A stretch of DNA of 64,000 nucleotides from Flavobacterium buctense (GCF_014486695.1 NZ_JACTAB010000007.1:62001-126000), one strand, 5' to 3'; shown: positions 27,003-37,517, counted from the stretch's first letter. A program made the numbers and translations. The notes: generated by a model from the letters alone, not told the origin.

Positions 27003-28083
27003 TTGCTTTCAATAAATTTTGCCATTGTTGGGCAATGGTTGTCAAAGATAAATGTTCTACACTTTTCTTGGCATTATTTTTACAATTTTGGTATAAATTT
27101 TCGTCTTCAATCATCAAACTCATGGCTTCCGCCAAGGCTTTCGGGTTGTGATTTTCTACTAACAATCCGTTGACCTTATTTTGAACAATTTCTCTTGGAC
27201 CGGTTTCACAATCAACAGAAATTACTGGCGTTCCAACGGCTAAAGATTCCACCAATGACATCGGAAACCCTTCGAAATGGCTTGTCAAAACTGTAGCTTT
27301 CGCATTTTGAATGTAAGGAACAATGTCTTTTTGAAAAGGCAACAATTGCACAAAATTTTCAAGATTTTTACTTTTAATTTTACCCCAAATGGCTTCTTTA
27401 TCGGATCCATCGCCTACTAAGAGTAAATAAATATTTTTCTCTTGCAATTTTGACATTTCATAGGCTTCAATTAACAAAGTCAAGTTTTTAATTTTGTCTT
27501 CCAATCGTCCAAAAAAGATAAAATAACTTTGCGGAGTATTCGTTGGTTTTTCAATAACGGCTTCAGTAAATACAATTGGATTATAAATAGTGGTTGTATT
27601 GGTAAATCCGTATTCTTCTTTAACCTTATGCTCAATTTCATTGGAAACAAAAACCAATTGTGTTGCTTTTTGATAGAGATATTTGGCCCAAAAAACAGAT
27701 TTCGGCAAATACATTTCGATATCCGAACTGTGAATCATGAAATAGGTTTTTCGGTTGCCATAAATCCATTTGGTAAATAGTTCACGCATCAACATTGGTC
27801 TTGAACGAATATCGATAATAGTATCGATTTGGTTTTCGTGTAGATAGTTAGCAATATACTTCCCTTTTTTTATCGCTCTAAAAACTCCTTTATCATTAGC
27901 AAACAATCGACCTAAATTGACCAATTCCCCTTGATAATCATAACTAACAAAATCTAAAATGATGATGTGATGAACTTGATACCCTAAATTATGCAACATC
28001 AATCCTAACAAACTGGCAAAACGCTCAGCGCCGCCAACACCAAGGGAAGCGGAAACTATAGCGATTTTATTGTTGTTTTTCAT
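26995..28083 (-). CDS. Glycosyltransferase family 4 (GT-B)
   Basis: This 362-residue protein begins with KIAIVSASLGVGGAERFASLLGLML, the GT-B N-terminal opening with the GGAE loop. The C-terminal half has IFFGRLEDKIKNLTLLIEAY and the donor-binding GPREIVQNKVNGLLV with the EFGxxxxE-like SHFEGFPMSLVESLAVGTPVI motif. It is therefore a retaining GT4-type transferase that uses a nucleotide sugar for surface polysaccharide assembly in the cytoplasm. It overlaps the cupin gene by eight bases and is divergent from the next transferase. Confidence 0.9.
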   Translation of the reverse strand: MKNNNKIAIVSASLGVGGAERFASLLGLMLHNLGYQVHHIIILDFVSYDYQGELVNLGRLFANDKGVFRAIKKGKYIANYLHENQIDTIIDIRSRPMLMRELFTKWIYGNRKTYFMIHSSDIEMYLPKSVFWAKYLYQKATQLVFVSNEIEHKVKEEYGFTNTTTIYNPIVFTEAVIEKPTNTPQSYFIFFGRLEDKIKNLTLLIEAYEMSKLQEKNIYLLLVGDGSDKEAIWGKIKSKNLENFVQLLPFQKDIVPYIQNAKATVLTSHFEGFPMSLVESLAVGTPVISVDCETGPREIVQNKVNGLLVENHNPKALAEAMSLMIEDENLYQNCKNNAKKSVEHLSLTTIAQQWQNLLKAND

Positions 28084-28128
28084 TTCTTACTTATATTGCA
28101 GAGATATTTTTTCAAATATAGCAAGATA

Positions 28129-29259
28129 ATGAAGATTTTACTCATTGGAGAATACAGTCGACTGCATAATTCTTTAAAAGAAGGGTTACAAGTATTGGGA
28201 AATGAAGTGACTCTCTTAGGATTTAAAGATGGTTTCAAGGATTTTCCGGTGGATTTTCCTTTGGTTAAAAAATGGGATTACGGTTTTTTAAAAAAAATTA
28301 AACTAGCGGTTTTAAAACTGACCGGATATGACATTTCTTCTTATCTAACATATAAACAATTTAAGCAAAATCAAAAGCATTTCAAAGGGTTTGATGTGGT
28401 GCAACTTATCAATGAACATAGTTTTTTTTGCGATTACCCACACGAGAAAAAGATTTTAGACTATCTTTTCAAAAACAATAAAAAGGTCTTTTTACTTTCA
28501 GCCGGAGATGATTATACTTATGTCAATTATAACTTTAATCATCCCGAAAATCCATCTATCGTTCAACCTTATTTGAATGGTAAAATTGTAGACAATGACT
28601 TTTCGAATGTTTTAAAATTCAAAAGGAAATCGTTTAAAAAACTGCATGAATTCATTTACCAAAACATTCAAGGTGTCATGGCAACCGACATCGATTATCA
28701 CATTCCGTTGCAAAATCATCCCAATTATTTAGGATTGATTCCCAGTCCGATAAACCTAACCAAATTTCCGAAAAGAGAACTGAAAATTGGTGACAGAATC
28801 ATTATTTTTCATGGAATTAATCGAGGAAGTTATTATAAAAAAGGGAATGATTTTTTTGAAAAAGCATTGGCCATTATCCAGCAAAAATACCAAGACAAAA
28901 TTGATGTTTTTGTAACTGAAAATGTACCTTACAACGATTACATTAACAGGTACAATCAGGCGCATATCGTTTTAGACCAATTATACGGTCACGATCAAGG
29001 CAGCAACGCCTTGGAAGCGATGGCCAAAGGCAAAGTGGTTTTTACCAACGCGAGCGAAATTTTTGAAAATCATTATAAGTTAATCGAAAAAGTAGCTGTA
29101 AATGCGCTACCTGATGTAGATTATTTGGTGGTACAATTGTCCAACTTAATTGAAAATCCGGAAGAGTTAAAAAATATGGGACAACGAGCCCGAAAGTTTA
29201 TTGAAAAAGAACATGACTACTTAAAGATTGCTCAACACTATTTGGCCATTTGGAAATAA
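28129..29259 (+). CDS. GT-B-type glycosyltransferase (glycosyltransferase family 1-like)
   Basis: The ATG at 28129 gives 376 residues starting MKILLIGEYSRLHNSL; a TTG 33 bases upstream would add an odd aromatic/basic segment. The C-terminal domain has DQLYGHDQGSNALEAMAKGKVVF, the nucleotide-sugar site in weakly conserved form, and IFHGINRGSYYKKGNDFFEKAL. It is a distant GT-B member; the usual EX7E is degenerate. It lies convergent with the flippase gene (three-base gap). The sugar is unknown. Confidence 0.75.
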   Translation: MKILLIGEYSRLHNSLKEGLQVLGNEVTLLGFKDGFKDFPVDFPLVKKWDYGFLKKIKLAVLKLTGYDISSYLTYKQFKQNQKHFKGFDVVQLINEHSFFCDYPHEKKILDYLFKNNKKVFLLSAGDDYTYVNYNFNHPENPSIVQPYLNGKIVDNDFSNVLKFKRKSFKKLHEFIYQNIQGVMATDIDYHIPLQNHPNYLGLIPSPINLTKFPKRELKIGDRIIIFHGINRGSYYKKGNDFFEKALAIIQQKYQDKIDVFVTENVPYNDYINRYNQAHIVLDQLYGHDQGSNALEAMAKGKVVFTNASEIFENHYKLIEKVAVNALPDVDYLVVQLSNLIENPEELKNMGQRARKFIEKEHDYLKIAQHYLAIWK

Positions 29260-29262
29260 AAA

Positions 29263-30540
29263 CTACTGGTCTTTTGACTTGATGAATACTTTTCGAAACA
29301 TCAGTAAAACTAAAACCAACGCCACTACATTGGCATAAAAATAAGCTTTGACAACACCTTCCACCGCTGAGGCTTTCATTAGAAAAACTGCCAATACAAA
29401 ATAAGATATATTAAAGACAATTTCAACCAGAAAATAGCGTTTCATCATGGTTTTGACCAAAATTTGGAATCCAAATGCCAATGTCATTATTTTGATAAAA
29501 TCGCCTGCCAATTGCCAAATCAGTAACTCATTGACACTTGAAAATGCTTCGGTAAAAGCCATTTCTAAGATGATGCTTTTGGCCCAATAAACCATAACCA
29601 ACATTAAGAAGAACAAAGGAACAAAGACTTTAAAATAGGATTTGAGTTCGGCTTTGAATTCGCTTTCAGTATGAATTGAGGCCAACTTGGGCATATAATA
29701 CAGTGACAAACCCGAGCTGAAAAACATCATATAAAAACTCGATAATCGGTTGACCGCGTCCCAAATTCCGGCTTCTTCTATAGAGTGTGATTGCACTATA
29801 GCATTACGGATAAAAAGTAAGGTCATAGGCACGGCAAAAGCACTCAATAATGCCATTACAGAAAATCTTTTGATGACTTTGAGGTATTTTGGGCTAATTA
29901 ATTTTTGCAAATCAAAACGAAAAGATTCTTTGTCTTGACGAACGAATAAAAAAGTAACCATTACCATTAACATTTCGCCGATAGCAATGGATAATAACCC
30001 TCCGAAGATTTGCTTTTGCCAAATTAAAAATGCCGTGATTCCGAAGACCAAAATATTGGAGACTATCTGAATAAAAACAATTTTTTTATACCGCTCTAGA
30101 CCGTTGTATATCGCCAGCCAAAAAGTATTAATTACCATTAAAGGCAATAACAAAGCGAAGAAACGTATTGGAATCGTATAGCTATTTGTAAAGAAAAGAA
30201 AATCAGAAATAGGTTCGGCGAATGCTAAAACCAAAATCCCCATAATTGACGAAATCGCTAAAAACAACCAAAAAAAGGTTGAATATATCACCGAGAGTTC
30301 CTGCTTGTCTTCCTTATTTTCAACAAAGAGTTTGACTATGGAATTGCTGACACCCAATGTGGCCATCGATTTGATCATTGAGGCGAAATTTCGAAAACTG
30401 CCCATCAAAGCCATACCCGAAGCACCCAGAAAAACGGCTATAATTTTAGAAGAAATAATACCCAATACAAAATTCACTGCAACCGAAACGGAATTCAGCG
30501 ACAAAACCTTTAGTAGTGTATTTTGTTGGAGTAGTTTCAA
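29263..30540 (-). CDS. Wzx-type polysaccharide flippase
   Basis: This 425-residue protein has 12 or so hydrophobic segments and starts MKLLQQNTLLKVLSLNSVSVAVN; the early ISSKIIAVFLGASGMALMGS block is typical of O-antigen translocases of the MOP (MATE-like) superfamily. Wzx flips undecaprenyl-linked repeat units across the inner membrane. A Wzy polymerase and ligase are not visible nearby. It is separated by one base from the acetyltransferase gene upstream and is probably transcribed with the minus-strand biosynthetic genes 30542-33182. Confidence 0.9.
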   Translation of the reverse strand: MKLLQQNTLLKVLSLNSVSVAVNFVLGIISSKIIAVFLGASGMALMGSFRNFASMIKSMATLGVSNSIVKLFVENKEDKQELSVIYSTFFWLFLAISSIMGILVLAFAEPISDFLFFTNSYTIPIRFFALLLPLMVINTFWLAIYNGLERYKKIVFIQIVSNILVFGITAFLIWQKQIFGGLLSIAIGEMLMVMVTFLFVRQDKESFRFDLQKLISPKYLKVIKRFSVMALLSAFAVPMTLLFIRNAIVQSHSIEEAGIWDAVNRLSSFYMMFFSSGLSLYYMPKLASIHTESEFKAELKSYFKVFVPLFFLMLVMVYWAKSIILEMAFTEAFSSVNELLIWQLAGDFIKIMTLAFGFQILVKTMMKRYFLVEIVFNISYFVLAVFLMKASAVEGVVKAYFYANVVALVLVLLMFRKVFIKSKDQ

Positions 30541-30541
30541 T

Positions 30542-31111
30542 TTATAAATTTCGGATTACTTTCGCAGGATTTCCGGCAGCAATTGCATTTTCAGGAATAT
30601 CTTTGGTCACTAGGGAACCATTGCCTATCACAGCATTTTTACCAATAGTTACGCCTTTCAAAATAGAAACATTATCGCCTAAAAAAACATTTTCACTAAT
30701 AAAAACTGCAGCTGATTTTGGGTCACCCTCATTTCTTTGGTTAGGATCTAACTGATGCCCGTCATTGTCTATGATAGCACAATTTACACCAATTAAAACG
30801 TCATTTTGGATTGTTAATTTAGAAAAAGCCACGGCAGAAAAACCATTGTTTATCGAAACATTATCGCCAATTACAATTTCACTATCAGAATTTCTGGCTT
30901 CCAAATAGGTGTAATGCGAATAGTAATTTGGTGAATTAGTAACCCCAATCTGAACATTTTTACCAAAAGAAATTTTCCCTTTTCCCTTTAACAATAAAGG
31001 ATGAAACAACTTAGGCTGACCCGAAATGCGGCTACAATCGGAAAGCCATCGGTATTTCCACACTCGGAAAGCGACAAAAAAGAAATGATTTAGTTTGGAT
31101 CCCATTCCCAT
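30542..31111 (-). CDS. Left-handed beta-helix acetyltransferase
   Basis: This 189-residue protein has an N-terminal basic/aromatic segment and then hexapeptide repeats (IGDNVSINNG, IGVNCAI, LGDNVSILKGVTIGKNAVIGNGSLV). H119 in DNDGHQLD is in the place of the catalytic His of galactoside/maltose acetyltransferases, and GNPAKVIRNL closes the family. It probably acetylates a sugar or amino sugar with acetyl-CoA. It overlaps the aminotransferase stop by one base, which suggests it acts on the same dTDP-amino sugar, as FdtC or QdtC do, although it looks more like the general NodL/LacA type. Confidence 0.85.
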   Translation of the reverse strand: MGMGSKLNHFFFVAFRVWKYRWLSDCSRISGQPKLFHPLLLKGKGKISFGKNVQIGVTNSPNYYSHYTYLEARNSDSEIVIGDNVSINNGFSAVAFSKLTIQNDVLIGVNCAIIDNDGHQLDPNQRNEGDPKSAAVFISENVFLGDNVSILKGVTIGKNAVIGNGSLVTKDIPENAIAAGNPAKVIRNL

Positions 31112-32208
31112 TAGTACTGATTTAAAATTGTGATTATATAACTTACTTCTTCTTCGGTCATTACCGGACTCAAAGGCAAACTAATTACTTCTTGATGGAT
31201 TTTTTCGGTAATCGGAAACGAGAGCGAATTCCATTTCGACAAAGCTTTTTGTTGGTGTGGCGGAACCGGATAATGAATCAATGTTTCAATGTCATTTTGT
31301 TTCAAAAACTCCTGAAATTGCGCTCTGTTTTGGGTTCGAACCACAAACAAATGAAAAACGTGATTGTCTGTTCCATCCCAAAAAGGCAATGTAATTTTGT
31401 CGTTTTTGATTTCAGTCAAATACCGCTTAACAATATCTTTTCTCTTTAGATTTTCTGCATCCAAATGCGGCAACTTTACAGTCAAAAATGCGGCTTGCAA
31501 TTCATCTAAACGAGAATTTACCCCTATAAATTCGTTATAATACTTTTGTTCCGAACCATAATTTCGCAAAGCAAAAAGAACTTTGGCTAAATCGGCATCA
31601 TTGGTTGTAATCGCTCCGGCATCGCCCAAAGCTCCGAGATTTTTTCCCGGATAAAAGCTGAATGCTGCCGCATCCGAAAGATTTCCGGATTTTCTGTTTT
31701 GATAAGCGGCACCATGAGCCTGAGCTGAATCTTCAATGACCAATAAATTATGCTCTTTGGCTATAGCGTTTATTTGCTCCATTTCGGCTAATTGCCCATA
31801 AAGATGAACCGCTAAAACGGCTTTGGTCTTAGAAGATATTTTATCAGCAATTAAATCGGGATTGAGGTTGTAGGTTTCTAATTTAGGTTCTACCATAATC
31901 GGAACCAAATCGGCTTGTAAAATAGCTAAAATACTGGCAATGTATGTATTTGCAGGAACGATAACCTCATCGCCTTTTTGCAATTTTCCCAATTGAATGT
32001 ATGCCTTAAAAATCAAGACCATTGCCTCCAATCCGTTGCCTACGCCTATGCCATATTTAGTACCGCAGTACTGAGCAAAACTGCTTTCAAAAGTTTTGAC
32101 TTCATCACCTAAAATAAACCAACCCTTGTCCAATACCTGTTGCATTTTTTCTTGAAATGCAGTTTGATAAGGCAAATTGATTTTATGTAAATCGAGGAAT
32201 TTTATCAT
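31111..32208 (-). CDS. DegT/DnrJ/EryC1-family sugar aminotransferase (FdtB/QdtB-like)
   Basis: This 365-residue PLP enzyme has GVGNGLEAM near residue 55, EDSAQAHGA near 159 and the Schiff-base Lys K189 in [43 protein letters not shown] is the sugar-binding segment of the DegT family. With the cupin at 26598 it fits 3-transamination of dTDP-3-keto-6-deoxyhexose using glutamate. It overlaps the upstream FemAB-like gene by four bases and the downstream acetyltransferase by one, so the three are one transcription and translation unit. Confidence 0.9.
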   Translation of the reverse strand: MIKFLDLHKINLPYQTAFQEKMQQVLDKGWFILGDEVKTFESSFAQYCGTKYGIGVGNGLEAMVLIFKAYIQLGKLQKGDEVIVPANTYIASILAILQADLVPIMVEPKLETYNLNPDLIADKISSKTKAVLAVHLYGQLAEMEQINAIAKEHNLLVIEDSAQAHGAAYQNRKSGNLSDAAAFSFYPGKNLGALGDAGAITTNDADLAKVLFALRNYGSEQKYYNEFIGVNSRLDELQAAFLTVKLPHLDAENLKRKDIVKRYLTEIKNDKITLPFWDGTDNHVFHLFVVRTQNRAQFQEFLKQNDIETLIHYPVPPHQQKALSKWNSLSFPITEKIHQEVISLPLSPVMTEEEVSYIITILNQY

Positions 32209-33182
32209 ACCAAAACGTTTTCTAACAATGTATAATTGGCGGTTATCACTTCATAATAATCCTGAACGGTTGTTTTGGCTCCAAAACTTTCCTTCCAGAA
32301 CAAAATACCTTCGTTAATCTTTTTACCATTTTCTTCGTGTGACGGACCAAAGTCGAAATAAATTTTATCTTTAAAAACTTCGGTGATCAAATGGTGGTAT
32401 AAAAAATCTAAACTTCCCAATTCATTTTTTTGTTCATTACCCGAAATATATTGCGGATGCGCCACATTATCAGTCACAAAAACAGTTGTTCCAGCCACAA
32501 TTTTATCATTATAATAGACATTAAAATGACGAATATTGTTGGGGAATTTCTCTTGTAAATTGATGATTTCCTGATAAGTATGTACCGGTTTGGATTGGTG
32601 CTTTTTGTCAAGATTCGGGATCAATATTTCGGTCCAAAACTGTTCAAAATTGGTTTCTTCTTTAATTATAAGGTGATGTTTTTGGGCTCGATGAATACAC
32701 TTTTTTCTGTTTTTTTTGAAAGAAAACGGTTGTTGTAAATCGATAACCGAAAGACAATCCCTACGAATGAGTTGGGCTTCCAACAAAAACAAAACGTATT
32801 CTATCTCTTCTGAAAAGAACGAATTATAGATATTTGGAATTAATTTCAATTGAAAACTTTCAAATTGATTTTGATGCAAAAATTTGAAGACGGATTTAGC
32901 AATGGTAATGACTTCGCCTAATTTTATTTTTTCACCAAAAACAAAACCTCCGTAGGTTAAACCTTGATGTGAAAAAAGCTTATTTTCTTTAGTATTCACC
33001 GGAATTACAGCCACCAATTTTTGCCCTTCAAAAACCAGTAAGGAATAGTCTTCAAATCTATCCGAATGATATTCCATAAAATCGCGATGGAATAAAAAAG
33101 TAGCATTTTTGGCTGTGCTGATAAAAGCATTCCAAAGCAAAAAATCGGCCGATTGATAACGTCTTACTGTATAGTTTTTCAC
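32205..33182 (-). CDS. FemAB/GNAT-like acyltransferase
   Basis: This 325-residue protein has two GNAT-like halves: an N-terminal [31 protein letters not shown] and a C-terminal [32 protein letters not shown] segment. This layout is that of FemAB-like N-acyltransferases, which transfer amino acids or acyl groups to cell-wall or glycan amines. In this locus it may acylate an amino sugar of the repeat unit; no substrate can be read from the sequence. It starts the minus-strand gene set 33182-29263, with four-base and one-base overlaps downstream. Confidence 0.75.
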   Translation of the reverse strand: MKNYTVRRYQSADFLLWNAFISTAKNATFLFHRDFMEYHSDRFEDYSLLVFEGQKLVAVIPVNTKENKLFSHQGLTYGGFVFGEKIKLGEVITIAKSVFKFLHQNQFESFQLKLIPNIYNSFFSEEIEYVLFLLEAQLIRRDCLSVIDLQQPFSFKKNRKKCIHRAQKHHLIIKEETNFEQFWTEILIPNLDKKHQSKPVHTYQEIINLQEKFPNNIRHFNVYYNDKIVAGTTVFVTDNVAHPQYISGNEQKNELGSLDFLYHHLITEVFKDKIYFDFGPSHEENGKKINEGILFWKESFGAKTTVQDYYEVITANYTLLENVLV

Positions 33183-33298
33183 AAGTGTGGTTTAAACTTT
33201 GGAAAATTAAACATTTATTTTTTAATAGCATTCATTAGACAAAAAATATGAAATCCAAAATAATTACTTATTTTTAACCTACTAAATTTAAAATTGCC

Positions 33299-35089
33299 TT
33301 GAATTTAAAACGAAAATTGCTATTATTTATTGCCTTTTTCCTCAACATTTACTGTGTGAGCGGACAAGACATTACCCTATATGAGCAATTCAACGGAAGG
33401 TATGATTTTACCTTTTTTGGCAATACTTTAAACACTCAGGAAAACAATACCACAACAAATTCAGTAACGGTTACCTCATCGGCAGCAACTCTGAATTTAA
33501 ATCCGACAGATGTTATCGAAAAAGCCTATTTATATTGGGCCGGAAGTGGTGATGGTGATTTAAATGTAACGTTGAATACAACGGCTATCACACCCGATAG
33601 AACTTTTGCTTTCAGTAGGTTTTTTGACGACCTTGAATTTACTTATTTCAGTGCTTTCAAAGATGTTACCGCTTTAGTCCAAAATGCCGGAAATGGCACT
33701 TATACTTTATCGGATCTTGACATTTCTCCTTTTGAAGATTTACACTTGCAAAGAAGAACAAACTTTGCAGGCTGGGCTATCGTAATCATCTATAAAAACC
33801 CCAATTTACCTTTAAACCAAATTAACATTTATGATGGTTTAGAAGGCGTTCCGGATGAATTATCCATCACACTAAACAACTTAAACGTGGTTGATAATCT
33901 TAACTCTAAAGTTGGTTTTTTAGCTTGGGAAGGTGATGCGGCCTTAGCTACCGAAGAATTCAGAATTAATGGCGATTTATTGAGTAATACCTTAAATCCG
34001 GCCAGTAATGTATTTAATGGAACTAGTACTGTTACCGGAAATACCGGTTTATTCAATATGGATTTAGACATCTATGAGATACAAGATTTAATTGCTATAG
34101 GAGAAACCACTGCAGAAATATCTTTGACCTCCTTTCAAGATTTTGTGATGATCAATGCGGTAGTCACCAAACTAAACAGCCAAATTCCTGATGCCACTGT
34201 GACCATAAATTCAGTCAATAAACAATGTGATTCGAGAACTGTAGTGGTAAATTATTCTGTATCCAATTTAAATTGTACCGGTCCGCTTCCCTCTGAAACA
34301 CCTATTTCGATTTACATCAACGGACAGTTAATTGAGATTACAGAAACTACAGTGTCTATTCCGGTTGACGGATTCATAACATCACAAATTACACTGGTAT
34401 TGCCGGAGTGGGTTCCGAATACTTTCGAAATTAAATTCGTAGTAGACGATAAAGGCGACGGAACCGGAATCGTCAACGAATTAGTAGAAAACAATAATAT
34501 ATTTTCAGTTAATGAAGCCTTGGGAACATCACCAACTTTTAACGATTTAGAAGATTTAATTTCCTGTAATGAAGGCTTTACCCAAGCTACATTTGATTTT
34601 TCAAGTTATGAAGCATTGGTTAAAACTGACCCGGAAGATACTGTTGCTTTTTATGACAATTTTGATGATGCCGGTAACGGAATTAACCCTATAACAAACA
34701 CCTCGAATTACATCGCCACCAATACTCCTAAAGAGATTTTTGTTAGAATTAACAATCAAAATTGTTACACCACAACTTCTTTTTTATTGACTTCAAGAAA
34801 TTGTCCGCCAACGGTTTACAACTATGTCTCCGCCAATAATGACAGCAGAAATGATACTTTTACTATTGGAGGTTTGCAAAATATTTTCCTCAACTACAAA
34901 GTAGAAATCTACAATCGATGGGGGAAATTAATATGGACCGGTAATCAAAACACCTCTAATTGGGATGGTTACATCAAAGAAGGATTGGGAACCAAGAATG
35001 CACCCGACGGAACTTACTTCTATTTATTGTACTTAAATGACCCGGATTACCCTGAACCTTTGAGTGGCTATTTGTATTTAGTTCATTAA
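33299..35089 (+). CDS. Secreted protein with T9SS type B (gliding-motility-associated) C-terminal domain
   Basis: This 596-residue protein has a signal peptide (residues ~1-22, ending CVSGQD) directly after a TTG start; in-frame TAA at 33275-33277 lies upstream with no ATG between, so TTG is very likely the start. The bulk is beta-rich with adhesin-like domains (a DUF-type domain to ~residue 290 and an Ig/CARDB-like domain with NNIFSVNEALG). The C-terminal ~85 residues (VYNYVSANNDSRNDTF, KVEIYNRWGKLIW, NWDGYIKEG, PDGTYFYLLYL) are the type B sorting signal used by the type IX secretion system. It is therefore a secreted or surface protein. Confidence 0.9.
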   Translation: MNLKRKLLLFIAFFLNIYCVSGQDITLYEQFNGRYDFTFFGNTLNTQENNTTTNSVTVTSSAATLNLNPTDVIEKAYLYWAGSGDGDLNVTLNTTAITPDRTFAFSRFFDDLEFTYFSAFKDVTALVQNAGNGTYTLSDLDISPFEDLHLQRRTNFAGWAIVIIYKNPNLPLNQINIYDGLEGVPDELSITLNNLNVVDNLNSKVGFLAWEGDAALATEEFRINGDLLSNTLNPASNVFNGTSTVTGNTGLFNMDLDIYEIQDLIAIGETTAEISLTSFQDFVMINAVVTKLNSQIPDATVTINSVNKQCDSRTVVVNYSVSNLNCTGPLPSETPISIYINGQLIEITETTVSIPVDGFITSQITLVLPEWVPNTFEIKFVVDDKGDGTGIVNELVENNNIFSVNEALGTSPTFNDLEDLISCNEGFTQATFDFSSYEALVKTDPEDTVAFYDNFDDAGNGINPITNTSNYIATNTPKEIFVRINNQNCYTTTSFLLTSRNCPPTVYNYVSANNDSRNDTFTIGGLQNIFLNYKVEIYNRWGKLIWTGNQNTSNWDGYIKEGLGTKNAPDGTYFYLLYLNDPDYPEPLSGYLYLVH

Positions 35090-35140
35090 TAAGAAAAACT
35101 TTGTAATTTTGTTCCGAAACATCGGGATTACAACTCCATA

Positions 35141-35932
35141 ATGAAACAAATCACCAGCGCACAAAATCCGTATATCAAATCTTTGGTTCTGCTACAGGAA
35201 AAAGCCAAAGTCAGAAAACAATCAGGTACTTTTTTGATTGAAGGACAACGCGAAATCGAATTGGCACTCAAAGGACAGTACGAATTGGAAACCGTTCTTT
35301 TTCTCCCGGAATTAATCACAGAGCAACAAATAACCAAAATAACGCAGAATCAAATTCCACTAATAGAAATCTCCAAAGAGGTCTATCAAAAACTAGCTTA
35401 TCGCGATACAACTGAAGGCATTCTTGCGGTAGCTAAAATTAAATCGTTACAACTTTCCGATTTAAAACTACCTGAGAATCCTTTGATTGTGGTAATGGAA
35501 GCCATTGAAAAACCGGGAAACATCGGCGCCATGTTGCGCACATGTGATGCCGCCAAAGTTGACGCCGTTATTATTGCCAATTCCAAAACCGATTTATACA
35601 ACCCCAATATTGTTCGCTCAAGCGTTGGTTGCTTATTCACTAATCAAATAGCGACAGCATCCACAGAAGAAGTAATTACGTATTTAATTAAAAACAATAT
35701 TAATTTTTACAGTGCAACGTTACAAAACTCGACCTCATACCATACCCAAAACTACAACCAACCTACCGCATTGGTCGTTGGCACGGAAGCCACCGGACTA
35801 TCCCAACTTTGGCGAGAAAAAGCCACACAAAATATCATTATTCCCATGCAAGGGGAAATCGATAGCATGAACGTTTCGGTAGCTGCAGCGATTTTGATTT
35901 TTGAAGCCAAACGCCAAAGAGGATTTCAATAA
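35141..35932 (+). CDS. TrmH/SpoU-family RNA 2'-O-methyltransferase
   Basis: This 263-residue protein has an N-terminal L30e-like RNA-binding domain (to ~residue 105; FLIEGQREIELAL) and a SPOUT methyltransferase domain with MEAIEKPGNIGAMLRTCDAA, LYNPNIVRSSVGCLF and the knot motif ALVVGTEATGLSQLW and IPMQGEIDSMNVSVAAAILIFEAKRQR. These three SpoU motifs indicate methylation of a 2'-OH on rRNA or tRNA with SAM. The exact site (for example RlmB-, TrmH- or TsnR-like) cannot be read. An exact -7 box TAATTTTG lies at 35104-35111. Confidence 0.9.
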   Translation: MKQITSAQNPYIKSLVLLQEKAKVRKQSGTFLIEGQREIELALKGQYELETVLFLPELITEQQITKITQNQIPLIEISKEVYQKLAYRDTTEGILAVAKIKSLQLSDLKLPENPLIVVMEAIEKPGNIGAMLRTCDAAKVDAVIIANSKTDLYNPNIVRSSVGCLFTNQIATASTEEVITYLIKNNINFYSATLQNSTSYHTQNYNQPTALVVGTEATGLSQLWREKATQNIIIPMQGEIDSMNVSVAAAILIFEAKRQRGFQ

Positions 35933-35948
35933 TTAAAAATTTTAAATT

Positions 35949-37517
35949 ATGACTCGAACGAAAGTGAACTGGCGAAGCAATTTTAAATTGTCATTGCTGT
36001 TTGTATTAGCAAGTATTAAGCTATCTGCCCAAATTACAGAGAAAGAAGTAGATGCCTTAGTTGAAAACACTCTCAAAACCTTTAACGTTCCGGGTATTGC
36101 CGTGGGAATTGTCAAAGATGGAAAATTGGTTTTCGCTAAAGGTTATGGTGTAGCCAATATCAAAACCCAACAAAAAGTAGACGCCAATACCTTATTCGGA
36201 ATTGCTTCCAATAGTAAAGCATTTACGGCATCAGCTTTGGCTATTTTGGTGGATGAAGGAAAAATAAATTGGGATGACAAAGTCAAAAAATATTTGCCTG
36301 AATTCAAAATGTACAATGACTATGTCACCAATGAATTCACTATTCGCGACTTGTTAACCCACAGAAGCGGACTCGGATTAGGCGCAGGCGATTTAATGAT
36401 TTGGCCCGACGGACATGATTTTACGCCTAAAGACATTGTAAAAAACATCCAATATTTAAAGCCTATTTCCGGTTTCAGAACCAAATATGATTATGACAAC
36501 TTGCTTTATGTAATTGCCGGTGAAGTAATTGAAAAAGTTTCCGGAAAATCGTGGTGTGATTTTGTAGAAGAACGACTGATGAAACCCATTGGTATGTATA
36601 AAAGTGCGGCTTCTTGGAATAGATTAAAAGATACTACCAACACTATCGTTCCACATGTTCCCACCGACGGAAAACTGGAAATTGTACCAAGATATACGAA
36701 TCCTATTTTTGATGCCGCTGCCGGATTGTATGCTTCTGTAAATGATTTAAGTAATTGGTTAATCGTACAAATGAACAAAGGAAAATATGGCGAAAACCAA
36801 CAATTGTTCAGCGAAAAACAATGGAAAGAAATGTGGAAATCTCAAACCATTTTGCCTTTGTCAAATCCATATCCTTATACTTCTAATTTCAGAAGTTATG
36901 GTTTAGGCTGGCGATTAGATGACATTAACGGCCATTTGCAAGTCTCCCATACGGGCGGTTTAGACGGAATCGTGACACAAACTATCATGATTCCCGATGT
37001 TAACTTAGGGATTATTGTTTTGACCAATCAACAAAGTGGCACTGCTTTTACCGTAATCTCTAATACTATTAAAGACAGTTATTTGGGCTTGCCAAAGTTT
37101 GACCATTTGGCTTATTTGAGCGAAGAAAGAAAGGCTAAAGAAGACAACGCCGATAAAATCACCGAGAAAGTTTGGGCAAAAGTCAATCAAAATGTAAAAG
37201 ATAAAATCAAAATCGATTTCAAAAAATACATTGGCACTTACCAAGACAAATGGTTTGGCGAAGTGACTATTTTTGAAAAGAAGGGCAAATTATACTTTGC
37301 TTCCAAGCGTTCCAAACGATTAATTGGGGAGGTTTTCTTTTACAAAGACCAAAATTTTGTAGTGAAATGGAATGTCAGAAGCTTTAATGCCGATTCACAT
37401 CTTTTCTTTGATTTAGATCCTAATGGTCAAGTCAATCACTTCAAAATGGAAGCCATTTCACCTTTAACGGATTTTAGTTATGACTTCCATGATTTGGATT
37501 TTAGACGGGCAAACTAA
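35949..37517 (+). CDS. Periplasmic serine hydrolase, beta-lactamase/esterase fold
   Basis: This 522-residue protein has a signal-like N-terminus (FKLSLLFVLASIKLSAQ) and a beta-lactamase class C-type domain. The SxxK motif is S87-N-S-K90, the YxN motif is Y182-D-N184 and the third motif is in HTGGLDG near residue 338. The C-terminal ~120 residues form a lipocalin-like DUF3471 domain (KYIGTYQDKWFGEVTIF). Such proteins are D-aminopeptidase or esterase-like rather than antibiotic resistance enzymes. It starts 16 bases after the TrmH-like gene and may be co-transcribed. The substrate is unknown. Confidence 0.88.
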   Translation: MTRTKVNWRSNFKLSLLFVLASIKLSAQITEKEVDALVENTLKTFNVPGIAVGIVKDGKLVFAKGYGVANIKTQQKVDANTLFGIASNSKAFTASALAILVDEGKINWDDKVKKYLPEFKMYNDYVTNEFTIRDLLTHRSGLGLGAGDLMIWPDGHDFTPKDIVKNIQYLKPISGFRTKYDYDNLLYVIAGEVIEKVSGKSWCDFVEERLMKPIGMYKSAASWNRLKDTTNTIVPHVPTDGKLEIVPRYTNPIFDAAAGLYASVNDLSNWLIVQMNKGKYGENQQLFSEKQWKEMWKSQTILPLSNPYPYTSNFRSYGLGWRLDDINGHLQVSHTGGLDGIVTQTIMIPDVNLGIIVLTNQQSGTAFTVISNTIKDSYLGLPKFDHLAYLSEERKAKEDNADKITEKVWAKVNQNVKDKIKIDFKKYIGTYQDKWFGEVTIFEKKGKLYFASKRSKRLIGEVFFYKDQNFVVKWNVRSFNADSHLFFDLDPNGQVNHFKMEAISPLTDFSYDFHDLDFRRAN

